DNA of 64,000 nucleotides. It comes from Rhabdophis nuchalis (taxonomy: Eukaryota; Chordata; Lepidosauria; Squamata; Natricidae). The notes beneath the pieces are model-generated. The model saw only the letters and a list, made by a program, of their open reading frames with translations, made no database searches and was not told where the DNA came from. Below are positions 53,204 through 62,451 of the stretch, piece by piece (the first letter of the stretch is position 1; the number at the start of each line of letters is the position of its first letter). The position numbers and the translations under genes are program-made. The stretch spans positions 144,991,962 to 145,055,961 of the forward strand of contig CM077644.1 of NCBI GenBank assembly GCA_039707465.1. The letters are read 5' to 3'.

Positions 53204-54038
53204 ATTTAAAGAACATGAAAGGAGAAAAAAATGGAAGAATGAAAGAATCGAGACAAGCCTAATTTAAAAAAAAAAATAGCACCAGAAAAATTGAAGCAGC
53301 TTTTGTTGAGTGCTATGGGGAAAATTAAATATTATGAAACCCAAATCATCCAGATTAAACAAAATCAGCTATTTTAGCCGCACCAGAAGTGATTCTGCCA
53401 GAATATAAATGGCAATGAAAATTCTGAAAATGGAAAACCAAACCAAAAGAAAACAATCCAGTTCTGGAAATATCTATGAGAAATTCAAAAAGATAATAAA
53501 AATGCTGGGTGGATAAAAGAATTTGAAGATGTACTGTATGTAGTAAAAATGAAATAAAAGAACTAATAACAGCAGAAATGGTTAAAAATTGAGTGAAAAG
53601 ATTAAAAACTGGACATCTCCTGAAAATCATCAACTGCATGGCTTTTAGCTCAAATATCTGACTAGTTTACATCCAATTATAGCTAAATAGCTTAATGGTA
53701 TTGCATAAAGGAGAGATAAGTGACTGGTTAATAACTGGCAAAACTTATCTTATTCACAAAGAGCTAGTGAAAGGGATGAAATGAAATTGAAATGAAATTT
53801 ATTATTTCTAGACCGCCCCCTCTCCCCATGGGGACTCGGGGCGGTGCACAGGTAGGATACCTGTGGTATCCAAAGGTATCCAAAGCATACCTTTGGATAC
53901 CACCAAAAATATAGGTCAATAACATACTTGCCTATAATATTTAAATTTCTCACAGGCATAGTAGCAGATAACATCCAAGATTATTATCCTTCCAGTAGAA
54001 CAGAAAAGAGATAAAAGGAAAAGCAGAAATGCAGAAAT
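53204..54038. repeat. Segmental duplication, copy 2 with an inserted L2 end
   Basis: Repeats 51251-51962. A 121-bp piece at 53778-53898 is inserted at GGAT; it consists of an L2 3' terminus (TAGACCGCCCCCTCTCCCCA, GACTCGGGGCGGTGCACAGG) and a small foldback of GGTATCCAAAG units. Confidence 0.93.
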
Positions 54039-54049
54039 ACCAGCTAAAG

Positions 54050-54171
54050 CAGGGGTCTCCAACATTTGCAACTTTAAGTCTGAAGGGCTTCAGCTCCCAG
54101 ACTTTGCTGGCTGGAGAATTCTGGGAGCTGAAGTCCTTCAGACTTAAAGTTCCAAAGGTTGGAGACCCCTG
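54050..54171. mobile_element. Palindromic hAT MITE, right of the duplicated block
   Basis: Ends CAGGGGTCTCCAACATTTGC and GGTTGGAGACCCCTG. Perfect duplication agctaaag at 54042-54049 and 54172-54179, the same 8 bp that precede the MITE at 53111. Confidence 0.9.
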
Positions 54172-54557
54172 AGCTAAAGAACTGGCAGCTGTGATTTGAC
54201 ATTGTGATGAAGATGACGATGGCAACAACAATAATATTGCTAATATTATATCATTATAATGCAGCACTTTATTCCACCTTTTGGAGGAATAAAATTTTTT
54301 CTTTTTCTGTGAAATTTGCCCAACTATGTTTTATTTGGGACATATTCAAACATAAGTTAACAAGAGAGCAATTGTCAGCCTCTGCTTTGCTGCTTGCTTC
54401 GGCTGCCATTGAAACGGGGAGGGAGGGGCTATGGTATTTGGGAATGGGACTATATGGTGCAGGAGGGAGATTTGGAGAAGGGAGTATGTTCTCACCATCT
54501 ATTTCGCATACTGATGGCTGGTGCCTTGAGATGGTCAAGGTCAACCATCCTGTATAC

Positions 54558-54741
54558 CAGTGGTGGGTTTCTGCAGGCTCGCACCTACTCGCGAGAGCCG
54601 GTTGGTGAAATTTAGAGAACCGGTGAGAGGGGGTTCCACCGGCGTACCTGGAAGTAAATCTGGCCTGCTGTTGCCAGTGACCCAACGGGAAGGAAAGGAA
54701 AGGAAGAAAGGAAGGAAAGAAAGAAAGAGAGAGAGAGAAAG

Positions 54742-54820
<79 letters not shown>

Positions 54821-54996
54821 ATTTATCATCACAATTGAGTCCAAAATTTTGGTTGCTAAGCAAGAGCGTTGTTAAATGAGTTTCACCACATTTTACAAGT
54901 TGGCCACTCCCACCCTGTCACATGACTGCCAAGCCACGCCCACAAAATAGGCCACACCTACAGAGTAGGTTCTAAAAAATTTGAAACCCACCACTG
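54558..54996 (-). mobile_element. hAT MITE (CAGTGGTGGGTTTC family), inverted copy
   Basis: Fourth member of the family, in the opposite orientation, with a GAAA array at 54715-54820. Duplication ctgtatac/ctgcatac at 54550-54557 and 54997-55004 (one change). Confidence 0.92.
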
Positions 54997-55004
54997 CTGC
55001 ATAC

Positions 55005-57099
55005 CAACCTGATGATGCTCCTGGAGATGCAATCCACATGACACCTAAGGGAATTGCGGATTGGACAATAGGGAGGGGACTGTTGGGGGGAGGGAGGTGG
55101 ACATATATTGATATGTATGATTTCACACGTTTGGGTCTCAGACCTTGCTTTACTTAGCTGCTTTCTTTTCATAACCAGTAAAAGTACTCTTAATTCTTCA
55201 AAATGGAATTGAGTGGTTTCTTTCCTGGTTAATGTTAGAGGCAGACCTGACAGCAAAGCTTTCACATATGACATTGCACCATCTCACATAAGGCACTGTA
55301 AATACGAATAAGAAGCAGGTTGAAAGGGAGCATCTCAAGTGGAAGAGAAGAGATATACTTTTGGTACCATTGTTTATTGTTAGAAATGAAATACTTTATA
55401 TTTTATTTTATTTTATATTTACTTTATAGTTTATTGAAATAATAAGATCAAACTGTTGCATATGATCTTGTGGGTCTCTTTTGCAATAAGCAATAATGTA
55501 ATCTAAGGAATTGTTGTATCTTTAGACTTGAGAAAATTAGTTTAATGTTATAGCTGTCTGACCCTAGAAGACCAGGACTTTTGTTCTTCAGAGGGAAAAA
55601 CTGATCTTTGGAATCAGAAAAGTAAGGAAATATCTTTGTGAGAAACTTCACTTAAAAATAGTTTGTCATGTAACAGTGTCATTTGAACAAACCCTTGGCA
55701 CATTGAATAAACTGGCGATAATGTGGCATATCTGTCTGCTATAAAATGACAAAGGTTGAGAGATCAAATCCATAGACGAAAACAACCTGGAATTAACAAT
55801 GTGTATTTTGAGAAAAAAGAGACACCCCCCCAGGCAGATGGCATGAATATTAGTGTATGAAAATGACTAGCACATTGAGAATTTCCCAGTGTATTTCTCT
55901 CTTGTTTTTGGCTTGCTTCTATAATTAATTTATGGAAAGTACCTAAATTGGGAATAAACACCATCTCACAAATCCCTTCTAATCTCTGCCTGTATTTCTG
56001 AAACGATACCCTTAAGGTATAGTCTTCTAAAATGATTAAACTCTTTTCTTTTAGCTATTTTTTAAATAAAGCTTTTAAATTTTTAGAAACAGTTGTAGCA
56101 GATATTAATGGTCTGGACTACACTCAGAACTATTTGAGATGCAATTTATGGTTGTCACTGCCAGGTGTCTGCCTTCTCACTACTTTAGTGCTTTTTAACC
56201 AGAGCTAAAGAGCAGATCCCTTGAAAAAAGAGCAAGGCTCCCATTTAGGGCCTAGCTCGGTCATTTCTCTCTTGGAGTTGGTGTTGGAAGTTCCCTCCTT
56301 CCTTCTGGGCTAATTTTTCAGCCATCTAACCAACCTTCTTCCTTGACTCCTCTGCCTGAGCAGTGCCTTCTATATTTTGGAGAGGACATAGATTTCTACC
56401 AACTGCTGTCCCTGGTTTTGTAGAAAGTTCCAATTTTCTGCCCACAGTGTTGGAGACAAAACAACACTGTGATATAAGGTTTAATTCTTGCAGGGCATCT
56501 GACATTGTTACCCTCCATCACTATTATTGGTTGCTAAGTATCTCTAGACAAGGTGTGTCTAACCAGTGCAGAACACTCTGACCACAGTCAAAAAAGGTTT
56601 GTACAAGGAAAAATCAATCAAATTGATTGTCGGGCAATGACAACCATTCATTGCAAGGGACTCTTGTACAAAAGATGCGTGGATTGCCTACATCTCATTA
56701 GTTTCAGTGGTATAATGTAGGCTTCTGGTAGAATATACTTGTTACAATTAGGAAAATATTTAGCATCAAATTTGTCTGCAGTGTTCTTGGTGAAACAATG
56801 ACATGTTTAATGGTACCTTCAAGCAATTCTGCTTCAAGATTTTTAGATGGAAGCCTCCCCAGTGAACCGTCTGCCTGTCAGTCAGTCTGTCTGTCTAATT
56901 GTGCAATTTCTCCTTGTCAATGTCACTATGGATATTGACTAGCCTTTTCTTTGTGTGCTTTCTGCAAAACCATCTAGATGGAGAGCCACATTAGCATGTG
57001 AGGGAAGCTGTTTTGTCTCCTTTATCTTTTCCTCTGCTTACTTTGGAAGGGCAGGGGAACAAATAAGGAGGATGCAGTTAAATCTGGCCATTCCAATAT
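55005..57099. other. Intergenic, no recognised gene
   Basis: A purine-rich tract at 55069-55100 and a following AATTCTTCAAAATGGAATTG / GTTTCTTTCCTGG stretch (55192-55230) could be LTR-like, but no pair of LTRs or target duplication is visible. The rest shows nothing identifiable. Confidence 0.35.
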
Positions 57100-57103
57100 T
57101 AAG

Positions 57104-57436
57104 GAACACAGTGGCTCAGTGGCTAAGATGCTGAGCTTGTCGATCAGAAAGGTTCAGCAGTTTGAATCTCTAGTGCTGCGTAACAGAGCTCCAGTTACTT
57201 GTCCCAGCTTATGCCAACCTAGCCATTCGAAAGCATGTAAAAATGCAAGCAGAAAAATAGCGACCACCTTTGGTGGGCAGATAACAGTGTTCTGTGTGCC
57301 TTTGGTGTTTAGTCATGTCCGCCACATGACTACGGTGACAACGCTGGCTCTTTGGCTTTGAAATGGAGATGACCACTGCCCTCTCGAGTCAGGAATGACT
57401 AGCACATATGTGCAGGGGAATCTTTACCTTTTATTG
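57104..57436 (+). mobile_element. Sauria-type SINE, second copy
   Basis: CAGTGGCTCAGTGGCTAAGA, GCTGAGCTTGTCGATCAGAA, GTCCCAGCTTATGCCAACCT, CACCTTTGGTGGGCAGATAA, ACTAGCACATATGTGCAGGG and a TTTACCTTTT tail match the SINE at 2499-2830 throughout. No clear target duplication. Confidence 0.85.
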
Positions 57437-58196
57437 ACAATGAGCCATTCCTAGGATGCAAATTTAAACAATGCCAGCCTTTGGATCTAGCCTTTTTAAT
57501 GAAGTAGCTGTGTTACCATTTGACCTTTTTAAGCACATTGTAATTTTATATGAGGTTTCATGAGTTAATTGAAGAGGCTGTATATCATTGATGAGGCTAC
57601 ATAAATCACTCTTTGGGAACTATGTAGGTGTCTCTTGAGGAATACAAAAACTGTGAGTGGGGTGTTTAGCCAAATGCCCCTCTTGCCAATATTATGTGCT
57701 CCACAATGTCTAGCCAAATGCCTCTGGAGGCCCACAAAAATGACCTGTGGAAGTGATTGTCATTCGCTGGATTCAGACCTATTTGTAGCTAATAATCAGA
57801 CCTGCTACTGCAATATACCTGGATAAGTTGCCTTCTTGATGTGACTGAATCATTCCATTGTGCCAGATGCAGAGTTGCAGCAAGATATACATACTTGGGA
57901 TTGAACTGTAGCAAGGCCAGGCAGTTCTAATTTCAAAGCCTTCTATGTCTTCATAGAGTCCTCAGTAATGTGTCTTCAGGGTGGGTATATATTACATTCA
58001 GTATCAAGGCCAGCGTACTTCTGAAGAGCAGTTTCTGAGAAGCAAAAGCAGGATCCATTACTCATGACCTGTTTATAGACTTTCCAGGCTACTATGGAAA
58101 CAGGCAGCAGGCAAGATTGCTCTTTGGCTGGTCCTCCATGGCCAGAAAACAACAGAATAAGAATATATTTGAGACTCTGGCCTGTAAAACTTCATG
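57437..58196. other. Intergenic, no recognised feature
   Basis: No gene or repeat identified. Confidence 0.45.
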
Positions 58197-58209
58197 AATT
58201 GTCTATAAG

Positions 58210-60154
58210 TACAATACAATACAATACAATACAATAGCAGAGTTGGAAGAGACCTTGTAGGTCTTCTAGTCCAACCCCCTGCATGGGCAGGAACCTTATA
58301 CCATTTCAGACAAATGGCTGTCTAACATCTTTTTAAAGACTTCCAGGGTTGGGGCATTCACAACTGCTGGAGGCAAGCTGTTCCAGAGGTTAATTGTTCT
58401 TACTGTTAGGAAATTTCTCCTTAGTTCTAAGTTGCTTCTCTCCTTGGTTAGTTTCCACCCATTGCTCCTTGTCCTGCCCCCAGGTGCCTTGGAGAAAAGT
58501 TTGACTCCCTCTTCTTTGTGGCACCCTCTGAGATATCGGAACACTGCTATCATGTCTCCCCTGGTCCTTCTCTTCATCAAACTAGACATACCCAGCTCCT
58601 GCAGCCGTTCTTCATATGTCTTAGTCTCCAGTCCTCTAATCATCTTGGTTGCTCTTCTTTGCACTCTTTCCAGAGTCTCCACGTCTTTTCTACATCGTGG
58701 CGACCAAAACTGTATGCAGTATTCCAAGTGTGGCCTTACCAAGGCACTATACAGTGGCATTAACACTTCACGCGATCTAGATTCTATCCCTCTGTTGATG
58801 CAGCCTAGAACTGTGTTGGCTTTTTTGGCAGCTGCTGCACACTGCTGGCTCATATTTAAATGGTTGTCCACTAGGATTCCGAGATCCCTCTCACAGTTGC
58901 TACTATTGAGCAAGGTACCACCTATACTGTACTTGTGCATTTGGTTTTTCTTGCCTATATGTAGGACCTTACTTTTTTCACAATTGAATTTCATTTTATT
59001 AGACAGTGCCCAATGTTCAAGTTTGTCTAGATCCTTCTGTATCTTAAGCCTATCTTCTGGAGTGTTGGCTATTCCTGCCAGCTTGGTGTCGTCTGCGAAT
59101 TTGATGAGTTCCCCATTTATCCCCTCATCCAAATCGTTGATGAAGATGTTAAAGAGTACTGGGCCTAAAACAGAGCCTTGGGGGACTCCACTGCATACTT
59201 CCTTCCATGTAGATGCAGTTCCATTGAGGACTACACGTTGAGTGCGGTTGGTCAGCCAGTTACGAATCCATTTGGTGGTGCTGCTGTCTAACCCACAATT
59301 TTCTACTTTATCTAATAGTAGGTTATGGTCTACTTTATCAAATGCCTTACTGAAGTCCAGGTAAATTATATCAACAGCATTCCTCTGGTCCACTGATTTT
59401 GTTACTTTGTCAAAGAATGCAATTAGATTCGTCTGGCATGATCTGTTTTTGACAAACCCATGTTGGCTTTTGGCTATTACTTTGTTTGCTTCTAGGTGTT
59501 CACTTATTTGTTGTTTAATTATCTTTTCCAGAATCTTTCCTGGTATTGAGGTCAGGCTGATGGGTCTATAGTTTCCTGGATCTGTTTTTTTTCCTTTTTT
59601 GAAGATGGGAACCACATCTGCTCTTTTCCAGTCTTCTGGCAGTTCCCCGGTGCTCCAGGATCTCTGAAAGATATAGTTCAGTGGTTCTGAGATCTCGTCT
59701 GCCAGTTCCTTCAGAACCCTGGGGTGTAATCCATCCGGTCCTGGTGATTTGAACTCGTCCAGGGCAGACAGGTGCTCACTTACCATTTTCTTCCCTATTT
59801 CAACTTGTGTTCCTAATCTGATATTTGTGGTGCTGTTTTTGATTGATTGGACTGTTTTATCCCTTTGTGTAAAGACAGATGCAAAAAAAGAGTTAAATAG
59901 TTCTGCTTTCTCCCTGTTGCTTATCATCTTCTTGCCATTTTCTCCCAGCAGTGGACCAATTGTTTCCTTAACTTTTTTCTTATTTTTAACATGTTGGAAG
60001 AAGCTTTTTTTGTTATTTTTTACTTTTTTGGCAAGCCTTTCTTCATTGTGAGCCTTAGCTTTCCTCACTTCATCTTTACAGGCTCGGGCTATTTGCTGAT
60101 ATTTTGCCTTGGTTATGTCCCCCTTTTTCCACTTTTTATATTTATCCTTTTTGT
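58210..60154 (-). mobile_element. CR1 LINE, 5'-truncated, with 13-bp target duplication
   Basis: A minus-strand CR1 with an ATTGT-repeat 3' tail (58210-58235). It lacks the endonuclease and begins in the linker before the RT. Direct repeats aattgtctataag (58197-58209) and aattgtgtataag (60155-60167) flank it exactly, with one difference, and set both ends. RT motifs are intact, so the copy is young. Confidence 0.92.
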
Positions 60155-60242
60155 AATTGTGTATAAGGAACTTCCAATTTCTGGTAAAATGTGGGCAGTC
60201 ACTTTTGGAAATTTTGGAAAAATAGATCGTTTTTCCTGTCAT
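58296..60242 (-). CDS. CR1 reverse transcriptase ORF (5'-truncated element)
   Basis: A 648-residue open frame. Residues 1-29 are read from flanking host DNA upstream of the insertion point at 60154; CR1 sequence starts at about residue 30 ([13 protein letters not shown]). The RT spans about 200-470: [20 protein letters not shown] (224 on), [15 protein letters not shown], motif [14 protein letters not shown] (294 on), [11 protein letters not shown] (351 on) and FADD at 382-385, all intact. The C-terminal [15 protein letters not shown] ... RNFLTVRTINLWNSLPP block is complete. Without endonuclease or promoter it is very unlikely to be mobile; it is a dead-on-arrival copy with a still open frame. 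Confidence 0.88.
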   Translation of the reverse strand: MTGKTIYFSKISKSDCPHFTRNWKFLIHNYKKDKYKKWKKGDITKAKYQQIARACKDEVRKAKAHNEERLAKKVKNNKKSFFQHVKNKKKVKETIGPLLGENGKKMISNREKAELFNSFFASVFTQRDKTVQSIKNSTTNIRLGTQVEIGKKMVSEHLSALDEFKSPGPDGLHPRVLKELADEISEPLNYIFQRSWSTGELPEDWKRADVVPIFKKGKKTDPGNYRPISLTSIPGKILEKIIKQQISEHLEANKVIAKSQHGFVKNRSCQTNLIAFFDKVTKSVDQRNAVDIIYLDFSKAFDKVDHNLLLDKVENCGLDSSTTKWIRNWLTNRTQRVVLNGTASTWKEVCSGVPQGSVLGPVLFNIFINDLDEGINGELIKFADDTKLAGIANTPEDRLKIQKDLDKLEHWALSNKMKFNCEKSKVLHIGKKNQMHKYSIGGTLLNSSNCERDLGILVDNHLNMSQQCAAAAKKANTVLGCINRGIESRSREVLMPLYSALVRPHLEYCIQFWSPRCRKDVETLERVQRRATKMIRGLETKTYEERLQELGMSSLMKRRTRGDMIAVFRYLRGCHKEEGVKLFSKAPGGRTRSNGWKLTKERSNLELRRNFLTVRTINLWNSLPPAVVNAPTLEVFKKMLDSHLSEMV

Positions 60243-60565
60243 TCACTCTTCAGTGTTTATGGTTAGTAGCTCTTTGTAGTAATGTAGCTATCAAGACTGC
60301 TATCCATTTAAATACACAATTAGTTGACACTAAGATAAATGTATATAGCACTCTGCAAGCTGTTTAGTTTACATATTTCTATTCATCTTTCTAGGATTCA
60401 TTTGAATGACTTTTTATCAAGATCAACTCTTGATTTTGTGGTTAACTTAACCCACCATGCAAATCATTTCTGAGTCTTTGTTGTCCAGATACATCAAAAC
60501 TGTTCTCATCCCCTGGCTTCCAGATCCCAAAGGCGCACCATTTTGCTCTGCCATCCCTGCATGTA
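60243..60565. other. Intergenic spacer between two LINE copies
   Basis: No gene or repeat recognised. Confidence 0.45.
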
Positions 60566-60614
60566 GAATAGAATAGAATAGAATAGAATAGAATAGAATA
60601 GAATAGAATAGAAT
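60566..60614. repeat. AATAG pentanucleotide microsatellite
   Basis: About nine pure units at the 3' end of the LINE fragment. Confidence 0.95.
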
Positions 60615-61110
60615 TCTTTATTGGCCAAGTGTGATTGGACACACAAGGAATTTGTTTTTGGTGCATATGCTCTCAGTGTACATAAAAAGACAAGAAACAT
60701 TCGTCAAGAATCATAAGGTACAGCACTTAATGGTAGTCATAGGGTACAAATAAGCAATCAGGAAACAATCAATATCAATATAAATCATAAGGATACAAGC
60801 AACAAAGTTACAGTCATGCAGTCATAAGTGGGAGGAGATGGGTGATAGGAACGATGAGAAGACTAATAGTAATAGTAATGCAGCCTTAGTGAATAGGGAA
60901 TTATTTGTTTATCAGAGTGATGGCGTTTGGGGAAAAAACTGTTCTTGTGTCTAGTTGTCTTGGTGTGCAGTGCTCTATAGCGTCGTTTTGAGGGTAAGAG
61001 TTGAAACAATTTAAGTCCCAGATGCGAGGTGTCTGTAAATATTTTATTCATAAAATACAAAATGCAATGTATATTGTATGATGATAATTTCATGCACTTG
61101 GTCTGCCTGA
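60566..61110 (-). mobile_element. CR1-L3/Rex1-like LINE 3' end with AATAG tail
   Basis: On the minus strand KLFQLLPSKRRYRALHTKTT and RHKNSFFPKRHHSDKQ (61020-60905) is the C-terminus of a CR1-group LINE. The 3' UTR ends GGCCAATAAAGAATTC and passes into a pure ATTCT/AATAG repeat. LINE ends with AATAG repeats have been described as microsatellite-seeding elements in snakes. The left part of the element is missing. Confidence 0.72.
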
Positions 61111-61364
61111 ATCAGACCGTTTTTCTGAGGTCCCCAACCTCAGAACAATTTACCATAAAAATAATGTCCAGAGGTCAAGTGACACAGTAGATGGCCCTGT
61201 GGAGAATAAAAACAAAGAATAATGGTTTTAAAACCGACCAAATTAAAAGAGTTCCTTCTGATATCTTCCTATTCTCATGTTATTGATTCTGCTTTGGGAA
61301 ATTGATAAGTTCTTGGACATTGTGGAGTTTATAAGGCCACTTGGACATTTCTAATTGATTGAGT

Positions 61365-61592
61365 TCTTGGCAACAAGTTGATGACTCTTAGTGACTGGAA
61401 ACATGATAAACCATTCCTAACCTGACTCTTCAACAATTCCACAGGTGCACTCATTGCTACTATGATTCAATCCATCCACCTTGCTTGTGGTGATCCCTTT
61501 CTTCTCTTTCCTCCCATCTTTTCCAACATTAGAACCTTCTCTAGTATCTTTTGCATATTGTGTCCAAAGTAGGATTGTACATTATTTGTACA
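61365..61592 (-). mobile_element. RTE/Bov-B-like LINE relic
   Basis: CAATCCATCCACCTTGCTTG, CTTCTCTTTCCTCCCATCTT, AACCTTCTCTAGTATCTTTT and CATATTGTGTCCAAAGTAGG resemble the reverse complement of a Bov-B coding region. Short, no open frame; recognised by wording only. Confidence 0.45.
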
Positions 61593-62450
61593 TTACTCAG
61601 TCAAACAAACAAATATTGGCAAGCAAAGTACCATGTATGGCATCCCACCACTAGTTATGGGAAATTGACTTGGCACCACTAACCAAGAACAAACTTCTCA
61701 AAGTTTGGTCATTTGGAATAAATACTATGGAATTAGATGCATTGTCTGGATTGATTTGTGCTTGCTAAAATATGACATAAAAATGAGAGGGAGGGGGGAT
61801 AGTAAGGATTTCAAAACAGTATCAAAATATTTCAAATAAAAATATATCAATTCTCATCATTTATAATTGAAATATTTTATATTGTTTGAAAAAGCCTTAT
61901 TACTCCAATTTCTCTCTTTCTAGCCCCCATAATTAAAACACTTTTGAGGATGAATCACTCCCTTAAGTAATAAATAGTTTTACCCAATTAATTATACTAT
62001 TAGTTAAATATGTATTTTTTTAAACATGCATATTCACCTAAGTATTTGCTTGAGCTACCAAATACATATTTAAATATGTATCATACATTTTAATGCATAA
62101 TAATTATTTGTGAGAAAGCAGTAATCCTTTTGAGACGGAACTTGCTAGGGAACAGAAAAATACACTGGCAATAGAGGTTTTGCTTCACCAGAAACATGGT
62201 TGCCTCATTGCATGCAGGAAACTGGAAATAATAGGGGATAGAATAGATGTCCATGTGCCCAAAAACCCATTATACAGTAAACATACGCAGCAAAAATTCT
62301 CCATGTATATAAACTGCCACGTCAGTTAAAATAACCTCCATATTATGATTCATAATATGTGAAACACCAGGTGTTCAAGCTCTTCACTTTCTCAATTAGT
62401 AGGACACTCCAGGACTTCTTTCCTTAGCAGTAGACTGGATTAGACTCTTA
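61593..62450. other. Intergenic, A+T-rich, no recognised feature
   Basis: No gene or repeat identified. Confidence 0.45.
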
Positions 62451-62451
62451 T

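Noticed and set aside
55010..55260. LTR with polypurine tract
   Set aside because: Suggestive purine run and U5-like wording only; no second LTR or coding remnant.
58432..59241. 269-residue plus-strand frame
   Set aside because: Antisense shadow of the CR1 RT frame on the minus strand.
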